The notes: a model not told the origin generated them from the letters alone. A stretch of 12,799 nt of DNA from Rhizophlyctis rosea (GCA_027596075.1 JADGJC010000640.1:1-12799); one strand, 5' to 3'; numbered from the stretch's first letter, positions 1 to 9,197 are shown. Numbers and translations are program-made.

Positions 1-1
1 G

Positions 2-730
2 GATGTTGAGGAGTATTGGAGTGTTAGTGAGGGGTTGGGCGGGGGTGGGAAGGGTGGTGGTGGAGGGCAGGGGAAGAAGGGGTTGGAGCATGTGTTTATG
101 ACGCTTGATTTGTTTTTTCAGGCTTTTGAGGATGCGGTTGGGCAGCATAGGAGGCGGAAGGAGGAGGAGGAGAGGAGGAAGAGGAGGGAGGAGGAGAAGG
201 AGAGGAGGGAGAGGGAGAAGGGGGAGAGGGAGAGGGAGAGGAGGGAGAGGGAGGAGGCTGAGGCGGCTGGTGCTGCGGTTCGCGATGAGGAAGGGGATGT
301 AAAGAGTTTGGAACATATACCCGAGGAGGTGGAGAGCGAGAGTACGGACAAGCGACGTGTTCGTATGGACGTTGCGGATGATGATGGTGATGATGATGGG
401 GAAGGGGTACAGCATGAGAAATCGAATGTTGAGGCGCGGCAGGAGGAGGCGAAGGAGATGATGAAGCGGTTTTCGGTTATGCAGTTGAGTCGGCCTGTTG
501 AGGAGGAGGCGGATGATGATACGGAGGAGGAGGAAGAGGGGAGTCCGTTCCGTGGTGGGGAGATGGTGGAACGAGATTTGGATGAGGATGGGGAGGGGGA
601 GGGAGAGGGAGAGGTTGAGGAAGATGGGTATACGGTTGGGGTTGGGAGGAGGAGGGGGAGTGATGCTCTTGCGAAGAAGTTGGGGGTTTGTAGTGGTTGT
701 TTTAATCCGGTTGAGGAGTGTGAATGTTAG
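2..730 (+). CDS. formin-like protein, C-terminal part (5' end outside window)
   Basis: The frame is open from the window edge (base 2) to TAG at 728-730, giving the last 242 residues of a longer protein. The first ~60 residues read like the end of a formin FH2 domain: a YW-containing segment, a Gly/Lys-rich loop, then FMTLDLFFQAFEDAV, followed directly by an RRRKEEEERR-type charged helix. That order (FxxxFxxA helix running into an Arg/Glu coiled coil) is typical of Diaphanous-type formins, which nucleate and elongate actin filaments. After the coiled coil come Asp/Glu-rich stretches, a short basic patch (GRRRGSDALAKKL) and a terminal Cys cluster (CSGC...CEC). I see no convincing DAD autoinhibitory motif, though the basic patch sits where one might be. 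Further in-frame stops follow the TAG, so the end is real. The formin assignment is inferred from a short tail; another coiled-coil protein is possible. Confidence 0.6.
   Translation, partial: DVEEYWSVSEGLGGGGKGGGGGQGKKGLEHVFMTLDLFFQAFEDAVGQHRRRKEEEERRKRREEEKERREREKGERERERREREEAEAAGAAVRDEEGDVKSLEHIPEEVESESTDKRRVRMDVADDDGDDDGEGVQHEKSNVEARQEEAKEMMKRFSVMQLSRPVEEEADDDTEEEEEGSPFRGGEMVERDLDEDGEGEGEGEVEEDGYTVGVGRRRGSDALAKKLGVCSGCFNPVEECEC
150..265 (+). repeat. purine-rich GAG/AGG low-complexity tract inside the formin tail
   Basis: Almost uninterrupted G and A on the + strand, made of irregular GAG, AGG and GGAGAG units. It encodes the Glu/Arg-rich coiled coil of the formin-like protein. The bias produces long spurious open frames in the other reading frames and on the opposite strand. 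Such tracts are prone to length change. Confidence 0.75.
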
Positions 731-1280
731 ATTGCCTGGTGGCATTTGCGTTTCTTGTAGGACGCTATGTAGATTTCTTCTTTTCCTTTTTTCAGTTTTT
801 TCATGTAATTTTAGTTTTTTGTTTGATGCTTTGTAGTTTGGCCTCGTGTTCGTTTGAGACGCATACCGGTGATGTTAGGATATGGTTGTATGTAGTGCTT
901 TTGATGGGAGGTAGGGTAGATAGGATGTGAAAATGTTGGGAATTGTTGTATAATACAGATTGCGAGACGTTGTACTTTTGATTGAATGGTGATTGATGAT
1001 GCGTTTCCCTTTCGGGGGTTTTGCTTTTTGACTTTTTTCGGAGATTGAGGATAGTGCTTGTGTTGCGGTTTATACATTTGCGGAGTGGAGCGTTTTACAA
1101 TGCTGATTGTTCGTGATGGTACGTTTCCTCAAATTCATCACATATACCCCGCTCAGGTTGTCATTCAATGAAGTCAATGACCAGTAATCGGAATCTCCTT
1201 CAGGTTGCGCAGGGCACGGATCCGTGTCTTCACTCTCCGAGCTCGGCTGAGCCCAGTTGTTCCCCTAGAAAGGGACTGCG
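731..1280. other. intergenic region after the formin-like gene
   Basis: T-rich 3' flank of the formin-like gene followed by unremarkable sequence. I see no open frame with coding character, no RNA gene and no repeat. The minus-strand open frame at 811-1077 has no recognisable motif and looks like chance. Confidence 0.5.
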
Positions 1281-1609
1281 ATGAAGCTTTTCAGTGGCAC
1301 GGTGACGCACGTCATTGACACGTTGTCCAGACCTTCCCCCTGTCAGAGGACTCGCCAAAGTTGCATTGGGTGGAAGTTGCACGCAGGGTAAAGGATCATA
1401 CCAAGCCTGCCGCACAGGAGGTATGGCTTTCTCGTGCGAAGGCTTACAAACGGTGGGTGCAGGATGTGGAGGGGAGGGATGTCGCCTGCGTTTGGGTTGA
1501 TCATGCGGAACGAAGTGAGTCAATGGAAGAATATAAACGGGGTGTTTGGCAAACTGCGATCAAGGAACCCAATCGAACGGGAAGTCAGTCTCGTGCTTTT
1601 CAATCATGA
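1281..1609 (+). pseudogene. frame-broken coding-like relic, function unknown
   Basis: ATG at 1281 opens a short frame (MKLFSGTVTHVIDTLSRP). Protein-like sequence then continues in a different frame from about 1331 to a TGA at 1607-1609. That second part reads LHWVEVARRVKDHTKP, then AAQEVWLSRAKAYKRW, with balanced charged and aromatic residues. No intron of reasonable size joins the two frames, so a one-base indel is the simplest link. I recognise no family; the W..VA.RV pattern loosely recalls Myb/SANT helices but is too weak to name. It overlaps the possible start of the EEP gene by a few bases and could also be a lost upstream exon of it. Confidence 0.3.
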
Positions 1610-2838
1610 GTTCAGGATATTGCTTTTTCTATGAGCCTTCATTGGTTGACTGCAATGCTGCATCTGGCCATCGGACATCAATTGTGAAGAATGTGCGTGA
1701 CGTCCATCGTACGATTGACAGCTCGTCAGACCTCATCAGAATATATACTCACAACACTGCCTGCATCCCGCTTCAACCGACCTTCCATGCGAACGTCCGG
1801 GCCCTCTCCGCCTTCCAGTCAAAAATACCATAATCATCCTACGGCATAATCTCCCTGCAGGAAGTATTCAAAACCATCGTCCCTCCGGATCCTGAACTAG
1901 TTGAGCAACTCTGGCATCCTGGTGTCAAAGGTCGTTTACAGCTGTTATGGGACACGATTAGAAAGAATTGTGGGTTGGGAGTCACCAAACATAAGAGGGC
2001 AGAGGTCCCTGGTTGGTGGGCAATTGGAACAAAGTTCCGACGGATGTTTCTGACCCAGACGGATGGGGGATTAATCACCTACTCTGCGCATTCCATGATA
2101 CGAAGGTACCAGGATCCAGCTGGCGAACGAAAGGTGTCACCTTGCAAATCAAAATTCTACCGCTTCAACTACCAAACCAACGCCATGATCCGCGGATTCC
2201 TAGTCTTCCTGATTCTCATCCGGCAACACCAAAAGCCCATCCTCCATATCAACACGCACCTTGCGCCATCATACCATACCCATTCGGCCACCATTCGTCT
2301 GACGCAGATCACTGAGCTGATCCACATCATTAACACTGAGTATGCGGGATTGAAAGACCAGATTGTGCTGACGGGGGATTTGAATGCTGACTGGTGGAAG
2401 GAGGAGGAACGATGGATGGTTGAGTGGCTCATGAATGGGTTGGACCTTGCGGGAGGGAGGGGGGGTGGGGAAGTGCGGGATGAAATCTCAAAACCGTAGG
2501 AGTTGTCAACACATAGTAATGACGAGTGTGATGCAAGCGACGAGTTGGGGTAAACAGAAGGGGATGACACCATCCGGGTCTTGGAGGATGGAGAACTCGA
2601 CACTGGCTCGCGACATCAGCAGCATCCGCATGATCGTCAATCGAGACACCACCCACCTCCCTTTACCTTTATTGGTTCCAAGGCTGAACCACCCTCTATG
2701 CTGGACTACATCCTCGTCAGCAAGAAACTTGGTCGCGTCGTTTCCCTTTGCACCATCCGGGACGGTACGGAGTTTGGCGACCACTTGCCGGTTGTGGCTA
2801 CGGTGCGCCTGGATGGGGAGGGTATGTCGACCGAGTGA
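1606..2838 (+). pseudogene. endonuclease/exonuclease/phosphatase (EEP) family hydrolase with three in-frame stops
   Basis: One frame of 411 codons carries the whole EEP fold signature. Counting from ATG 1606: Asn50 (IRIYTHNTA), Glu86 (SLQEVF), His218 (INTHL), Asp258/Asn260 (TGDLNAD), Asp367 (MLDYIL) and Asp392/His393 (FGDHLPV). These are the metal-binding and catalytic residues of Mg-dependent phosphodiesterases such as sphingomyelinases, inositol phosphatases and APE-type nucleases; the substrate here cannot be told. The frame is cut by TAA 1831-1833 (codon 76), TAG 2497-2499 (codon 298) and TAA 2551-2553 (codon 316). The first lies between two motifs at normal family spacing, so an intron is unlikely; the other two lie in a linker where an intron is conceivable. 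The end is TGA 2836-2838, or a GTATGT donor at 2822 spliced to the GCAG at 2861-2864, giving a slightly longer tail. The start is the first in-frame ATG before the domain and is uncertain. It is a pseudogene, a gene with sequence errors, or a recoded gene. Confidence 0.75.
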
Positions 2839-3345
2839 TGAAGCACTATTATATCATTTTGCAGTAACTTTTTTTGGTAATTTTACCATATCCATACTTT
2901 TAATTCAGACATAGACTGTATTCTATGATTGTAACATAATCTTATACCTAATTGTATCTATAATAGGTAGCAAATTTAGCATATGCTTTCCCCCTCGTAT
3001 TTGAACGTCTGTTAGAAATGAAGACCGAATGGTTATTTCGCACTTTTTGCATGGGCCTGTGGTTTAAGATGAAGCCGGACGTACTTATCTCCTTTATCAT
3101 TTTATGTAAAGAATCAAAGACTTAAAGACGCTGAACTGGGTACTTGCCGATATGGACCCGTGGGTAGTCTTTTATCACGTGATGTTTGTAATGCACGCCA
3201 CTATACGCCACGGCACGCCATCCGCCCAGTCCAGGTGCCAGTTGGCCGCTCGTCTGCCTTCAGGTTCTTTCCCATACATCCAACCCACTTCGTTGCGTTT
3301 TCCCATACCCACAGGAGCTTCTTGACCGGTTAATCTTTTCCCACG
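2839..3345 (+). promoter_or_regulatory. intergenic region / phosphatase promoter
   Basis: AT-rich 3' flank of the EEP gene up to about 3000, then the upstream region of the STYX-like gene. It holds an 8-base palindrome TCACGTGA at 3175-3182 containing the CACGTG E-box, the core bound by bHLH factors such as fungal Cbf1/Pho4 types. A cluster of ACGCCA repeats follows (listed separately). No TATA box is obvious next to ATG 3346. Confidence 0.4.
3195..3240 (+). promoter_or_regulatory. three ACGCCA repeats at exact 10-base spacing
   Basis: ACGCCA occurs at 3195-3200, 3205-3210 and 3215-3220, with a related GTGCCA at 3235-3240, again in the same 10-base register. The repeats lie about 105-150 bases upstream of the phosphatase ATG and just after the E-box at 3175-3182. 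Spacing of one helical turn would place the sites on one face of the DNA, as in clustered activator sites. Function is inferred from position and spacing only. Confidence 0.4.
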
Positions 3346-4700
3346 ATGAGTTTGCCGCCATCACTACAAATGCCCATCCCTCTTACTCCTGCAGCCGCAA
3401 ACGCCCAGGTATAAAACTCGCTCACCTTGGTGTATATGCCCCCGTGCCCCCGATATCGCACGGCGCTGACGCAACTTATCTCACACAGGACTACTTCCGG
3501 ATGGACGCTCACGACTGGAAGTATGAGATGCGGCGTGAGATGCAGGAGATATTACCGGGGCTGTGGCTGGGTCCGTTCCAGTGCTCCAAGAACAAGGAGT
3601 TCCTGCAGCAGAAGGGAATCACCCACTTGCTGTGCATACGGGACCCAAAGGAGAGCCATATGGTCAAGGTCCTGTTTCCGGCTGACTTCGATTGTCATTA
3701 CATGTGAGTTGACTGAGCGTCTCGCGACGGAAGGGGGTTATGGATTGGCGATGGCAAGGGGACTCAGGGAAAAGGGTTGTAGGAAGCAAGACTTTCGCAC
3801 GTCCAGGCGACATTTTGCCGCTTGGGAAGGAGACATGCGACGATGGATTACGATTTAGTCTGGAAGGCGCTGCAGGGGAGGGTTCGGAGGTTTGGTGTTG
3901 TGCATGAGGTTGTTAGTTTGTTGTTGTTCAGTGGGTTGGTCGGGGAAGGGTGGGAGTGATGTTTGCAATGACGCCTTTGTCTGTATGTTCTTGCTGAAGG
4001 CTGAAGAGTTGTGGTTTTTAATGCAAGTGAGGAGAAGTGCCTACTCACATTGAACCCTCTCAAACAGCGAAGTATCAGACTCGCCACTACAAAATCTCAT
4101 CCCATACTTTCCGGACGCCAAACAATACATCGATAAGGCGCTCAACGAAGGTGGACGAGTGTTTGTGTTCTGCAATGGCGGTATCTCTCGGTCACCGGCA
4201 TTTGTCGTCGCCTACGTGATGGAAAGCCAGAGATGGGATTTCAAGACCGCGTTCTCGTTTGTGCAAAATAAGCGATTTTGCATGAACCCGAATGAAGGCT
4301 TTAAGTACCAACTGGCTGTGAGTAGCAGTTTCGCGAGTTGAGGCTTTTGGTATTGGTTCATGGAGGTCGTTGCCTTCTGAGTTGATTGGAACTGCTGTGA
4401 TGAGATGGTTGGAATGCCGACTGCCGACATTCACATTCGCTCATCCATGCAGCTGGCCTAATTTCTTTCTCGTTTTAGGAATACGAACCAATCTTCAAAG
4501 CCCGCGACACCATCACAAACCTGAACTACACTCCCGAACAGATTATGGAACAAGGCATGCGCCGACGACCACTGCCAGAAGATGACATGGACGAGGACGA
4601 TTCGATTATGGTAAGCCATATGACGAAACATCTGAGATTTCCATTGCTGTTCCGCTCATACCATGAACAGGCAGAAGACACATCAATAGCTTCCCATTGA
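3346..4700 (+). CDS. STYX-like dual-specificity phosphatase, five exons
   Basis: Exons 3346-3408, 3489-3703, 4068-4317, 4479-4610 and 4671-4700 splice in phase through GT-AG introns of 80, 364, 161 and 60 nt (donors GTATAA, GTGAGT, GTGAGT, GTAAGC), giving 229 residues. The protein follows metazoan STYX: the MRREMQEILPGLWLGPFQC block, a GITHLLCIRDP strand, the catalytic loop, AFVVAYVMES, the FVQNKRFCMNPNEGF block, then EYEPIF and an acidic tail. STYX binds ERK MAP kinases and F-box proteins, and the vertebrate form is a pseudophosphatase with Gly in place of the active-site Cys. Here the loop keeps Cys128 and Arg134 (FCNGGISRS), and Asp97 sits where the general acid belongs, so catalysis is possible; the usual His before Cys is Phe. 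Intron 2 is unusually long. The last intron is 60 nt, in phase and stop-free, so its retention would insert 20 residues. The TGA at 4698-4700 is followed by CTA. Confidence 0.88.
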
Positions 4701-5123
4701 CTACGCCCGTCAGCGGCGCCAACCACACCCTCTCATATTCCTGCACCTTGGCCCGCACCGACGTTTACTCCCTTTGCAGCTCCCTCACCTTCATCCTCTT
4801 TGCCAACTTCGGTACCGCATTTCGCATCATCTTCACCACTTGAACCACACGCTTTGCCACCTGCCTTTCCAACCCAACAGGACGCCCAACCAAATCACCT
4901 TTCTTTGCATCAGTCGGGTCCCAGCAATAACCTTGGAGGAATGGCGACTCATTTGCCTGTGCCGCCTTCATCTACGTTTGATTCTTCTTCTTCGCATCCA
5001 AATGTTCCTTCCTACCTCTCGTCATGTTACAGTGCGTCGTGTCGAGCCGGTGGGGAGTGTTACAGTCTTTCCTGCCCGCGTGCACGGGGCAATCGACCTG
5101 TGGCTGATATGGAGGTTGATTGA
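4701..5123 (+). other. 140-codon in-frame extension after the phosphatase TGA
   Basis: The same frame stays open for 140 codons after the TGA and ends at TGA 5121-5123. The encoded stretch is Pro/Ser/Ala-rich, then becomes Cys-rich near the end (SSCYSASCRAGGECYSLSC) and finishes DMEVD. This resembles a disordered signalling-protein tail more than chance 3' UTR. No 3' splice site near the stop re-enters this frame: the AGs at 4674, 4689, 4713 and 4779 all lead to another frame. The extension is therefore made by readthrough, lost by a recent nonsense mutation, or not coding. Confidence 0.45.
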
Positions 5124-5824
5124 CTGTATTGATGTATTTTCTATTTTTCTCTCGTTGTTCCAAAAGCTGGGTAGGGCATGTAAGGTTGCTCTACTTGTAT
5201 ATTTCACAACATCGATAAATGTAAATTCCCCTTTGCACTAAAGTTCGTCGCAGGTTTGGTATGTGCTTGTGGGATTGCATTGATTTTCGAGACCCTACGC
5301 ATTGAGAGCTTGCGTGTCATGTTTTGCATGGTCTTCAGAAGTTTGGCTGCTTTCGCTTTTGACCTCAAATCACTCCACAATTGGTGAGGAAATATCGATT
5401 TGATAACATGGCGATTCTTGGTGGTAATTTTGTGTATCTTACATTGCACGACGCTAGGGAACATAGAGTCTTGTATTTTGCCCATAAGTGGACTAACTGC
5501 CGCCAATCAGGATGAGGACGAATTACTACATTCTGATACATGTAAAATTCTAGAAATATCAATACACTAATACCGCATTATAAAGGAGATAAAAAATTAC
5601 TAAATCTATCACGAAACACATAAGTTTTCACTATGACCATTAACTATCAGCATTCACTATAAGCATTAGGAAGATACTTCGCAACAAGGAAACTATAAAT
5701 TGGAAACCTCCAAACTGATATAAAACAACAATTCCCCCAGCACAACGGCATACCAAGCCATGAGAGCGATGTACCACCCGTTTCGTTTCCAAAACGCCCA
5801 ATCTGTGATGGGGAGAGATTCAAA
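5124..5824. other. convergent intergenic region
   Basis: AT-rich sequence between the 3' ends of the phosphatase gene (+) and the membrane protein gene (-). It presumably holds both 3' UTRs and polyadenylation signals. The minus-strand open frames at 5204-5562 have no motif and run through AT-rich sequence; I do not take them as genes. Confidence 0.5.
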
Positions 5825-8712
5825 TTACGGTTCATCGGTGTGATCTTTCCGAAGTTTTGAGTTGTTGTCGTCATCTGCTGCGGAGAGTATGACGGAATTG
5901 GTTTGTGGCGCGTATCGTTTGAGCATACGCGAGAGGATGATGTAGCCTATCAGAAGGGCTACCACTGTGATCCACAGTTTGACGATAAGGACGACGGTGT
6001 ATAGCTTGCTTGGCGCGGAGATGGAGTTTTTGGAGGCTTGGATCTGTAAGGGTGTTTTGGAGGAAGTAGGCCGTAAGTTGATTTTGACAGTACCCACTTG
6101 TGAAATGTTAGCGGATCGCTATGAAGCGCTTACGTACCGCAAGGGCATATGCTCTGAACCAGGAGAAAGGTATAACAATTCCGAAGAAGGCTTCGGCGCA
6201 CATCGTCCATTTCAAGCTGTCCAAACTTCTCCTGACCTCATCATGCAACGACAGTCGTTGGTCCTTCTGGAAAGTCCTTCTGAGTATGTTGAACAGTCCG
6301 TAATCTTGAGAGCAAGATGTTGTCCATCAGTAGACGAACAATGTCGAGTGGGCAAAGTATTGAATTCAGAATATTACCTTTCAAAATCAGCTTGAAGATA
6401 TCGACAAGGAAAAATATCACCGTAAATGCCGTGACACCTTGAGTGTATTCTTTTGAGCCGTTACCGACAGCTCACGATGCCATCAACGCGGCATACGTCA
6501 AGACTTTGTCCAAACCCTGCACCACATCAATTCCGGCGGCCGCCCGTCAATTTCTCCTTCAACGGCGGGAAAAAGAAGCTTGACCGAAATACCATTGAAA
6601 ATACTCCAAACAGATGAATGTACTTTGTGTTCCGCGTGGCGTGTCTTAACACAATATCAGTCGTGCTGGAGCATAACTTAGCAATGAGTGAAAGGACACC
6701 CGTTATGGCGAACTTTGCCTCCACAGTGAATTCATCTTTGTCGAAGCTGATGCTGATCGCGCGCATCACCATGATGAATATGACGGCTGTCATTTGCCAG
6801 CAGGAGCCTGTGTGTTCGCAGGGGAAGTCAGTGATGTGGGTGTGTGCATGGAAGGAGTTTGAGTTGAGCACTTACAAGCCATAATATACCACCAATTATT
6901 CCTCCTGTCTTGCTTGTCACCTCTCAAAGCAGAGATAAAAGCAATAGTCGCAGCAAGATGTCCGCCAGCAACGACTTCCAAAAACGTTGCTGCATTTTGC
7001 TTATTGGTAGGAGCGCCGTAGACCTCTACGATCTCCGTAATGACGGATGAGGAGAACAAGACGACATTCGCGATGACATATGCCATGACGCTTTTGAACC
7101 TCCAGTCCCAAACCCATGTGACGGCTTTGACTGGTTTGGCGGATGTGAGGTCGGATTGCTACAGACAGGTGGTGCGGGTTTGATTTGACGTTAGAAAATT
7201 TGATCGCGTAGGTGGAAGATGAGATGTGGTGCATGCCGAACGGTACGTACCCAGCAGGAAACATATCGTCCGCCAACGAAGAATCCCAGCGCAATTGCTG
7301 TGACAAAGAGGGCTGAGTAGAATAGGTTGACGACGGCCGAAGTGGTGGCTTGCGGGTCTTTTTTTGTGTGAGGGTCATACTTTGGAGCAGTCGAAGCAAT
7401 TATGATGAGGGAGAGGATGATGCTGATTGTGCGTTTGCAGTTAGGGGAATGAAACCACGAAAATAGTATATACATGGACGAGGTGACGTTTGAAAACTTA
7501 CCTCAATGCCGCGATGCCCATCGATCGCTTCCAAATTGTATTGTATCAGCTGAGGGTCCAGGATGCATGTTGTGAAGGTGTTTGGGATGATCCAGGGACC
7601 CATACAGGGATCTGTTGTGACATAAAAGGCGAGGCAAAATGATATACTTGACCTGGCGGCGCACGGAGCGGCGCCGGCCACATTGGAGGGGTGCCCGATG
7701 TGATGGGTAAGTAGGGCGCCGCATAGGAAACTCCGTGTACCGGTTGCCTGTGAGGGCCGGCATGGTACAGGGGTATGATCACTTCAGGGGTCCTTGAAGG
7801 CGGCGACCCTGGATGCGGTAGCGGTTGCGGCGCGTTTGTGGGGATGGACTGGTATACAAGGCAGGACCTGCAGATGGCACAGCTGCCGTTGTAGCCAGGG
7901 GTACTTGATCAGACTGAACCGGCATCACAGGATTGGGGACCGACTGAATGCTTTCTGCAGGTGGTTGGGCGGCAGATGTCGGGTCTGTCAAAATTGTTGT
8001 TGAGGTAAGAGGGGCAGGCGTAGTTGGAACATTCGCAACTGAGTTTGGAGTGGCGACAAGGATGGAGCTGTCAGGCACAGGCTGTGGAGCTGAGCGGGCA
8101 GGGCTTCCACTTCCATTGATTGTGTCTTCCGACGGCTGTTTTCCTGCTGCTACCACGGCCACTTCCTGCGTCCCTTCTGCCGACCTCACCAGCAACGCCT
8201 CCTTAATGATAACATGGAGCGGGTAAATCAACAACCCAGGTGTTGCGTACATCCCTACAAACAAGATGCTATCACGATGAATATAGACATCGAGAGGAAG
8301 AAATCATGTAAGCGAGGGCAAAATCGATAACCAAATTAGGAAAAGGAACGATGTATGGTCATTGATATACTTACAAAGCTGCCGCGACTGGTATTTCCGC
8401 CGTTATCCCAATGAAAGAGCAACCAAATCCCAGCACGCAGAGCACGCAAAAGATGCGAGCGAGGATAAGATTGTGCAGGAACTGTCTGAGTTTCTGCCAA
8501 GCTGGATACCATGAAAAGGCAAAAATGGCGAGCCAAAACGTCATGGCGAGACCAGAATGAACCCTCCCAACTACGTTAACCTTGTCCTCGAAGCTGTCCT
8601 TGCTCCCGGTTGAACGGTCAAGCTGCCTTCCTATTGCGTATAGCCATCCCGAGTAAATACTAAGGGATACCACGGCACCTATTCCTACTAGTACTGGTTG
8701 TGTGGGCTGCAT
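5825..8712 (-). CDS. large multi-pass membrane protein, ~10 exons, family not recognised
   Basis: Proposed exons in gene order: 8712-8375, 8268-7905, 7848-7606, 7527-7502, 7422-7251, 7158-6876, 6807-6593, 6516-6378, 6304-6138 and 6043-5825. All junctions are GT-AG and phase-compatible, giving about 721 codons to TAA. Firm introns have GTAAGT or GTACGT donors and CTAAC-type branch sites (8374-8269, 7501-7423, 7250-7159, 6875-6808). Those at 7904-7849 and 7605-7528 are tentative; the first could instead be a one-base frame break near 7857. Residues 1-135 hold four hydrophobic segments, then a Pro/Ser/Thr-rich linker to ~315, then about ten more segments, for example SIILSLIIIAS, AVVNLFYSALFVTAIALGFF and AFTVIFFLVDIF. 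The C-terminal tail is short and polar. A TGA remains in frame at 6474-6472. A second TGA at 7548-7546 is removed by the tentative intron; alternatively it ends a four-segment protein and a second gene starts at ATG 7521. No transporter or receptor motif is recognised. Confidence 0.6.
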
Positions 8713-9197
8713 GACAAGGACCACCAAGACGTAGGGTTGTGTTGTTTAATTGATACTGACGGCTATTACATTCGAGGTTGTCACCGATCCCGTTCAACAC
8801 AGCAACCGGACTTTAAGGCAAGGCGGACAGCCGAAAAAGTGGACGAGTGACATGAGAACTTGGGCACCGCACCCAAAATATAAGTATGCTTCCACCCATT
8901 TTGAAAGGGACAACTTTGTGGACCTTTAGACGGCAAAACGACGAAATCCGGCAAGGCACCCCGCTGCCTTTTCCGCCTTTGCTGGATTTCTCACCCCTTG
9001 ACCCCCTTAGTACCCATTGGTTTATTTACCTGCTTGCTGAGAATTGAAGCCTCACAGACTCCTTGATCAAGTGGACCTCACTACTCCACCCTTGACATTT
9101 GACAGCTTCCCTTCCCTCCTCTCCACCCCTCCATCATCCAATTCCAGAATGTTCCCGTCACCTTCTTAGCTGGCAACCATTCCCACCCCCATTCTTA
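8713..9197. promoter_or_regulatory. divergent promoter region
   Basis: Between the start of the membrane protein gene (-) and the possible small Cys/His gene (+). It contains an ATTGG (inverted CCAAT) around 9016-9020 and C-rich tracts at 9080-9190, common in fungal promoters. No open frame or RNA gene is visible. The regulatory role is inferred from gene orientation. Confidence 0.35.

Noticed and set aside
1230..1523. 97-codon minus-strand open frame
   Set aside because: Antisense to the better coding-like + frame at 1331-1609; Pro/His-rich shadow with no motif.
2169..2784. Minus-strand open frames of 75-144 codons
   Set aside because: Antisense to the EEP catalytic motifs, which fix the + strand as coding.
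4774..5241. 155-codon open frame on the + strand overlapping the phosphatase extension
   Set aside because: His/Leu-rich composition typical of a shifted frame; it is the +1 shadow of the 4701-5123 frame.
7794..8226. Plus-strand open frames opposite the Pro-rich linker
   Set aside because: Mirror of the minus-strand Pro/Ser/Thr codons; the minus frame is supported by splice sites and flanking membrane segments.
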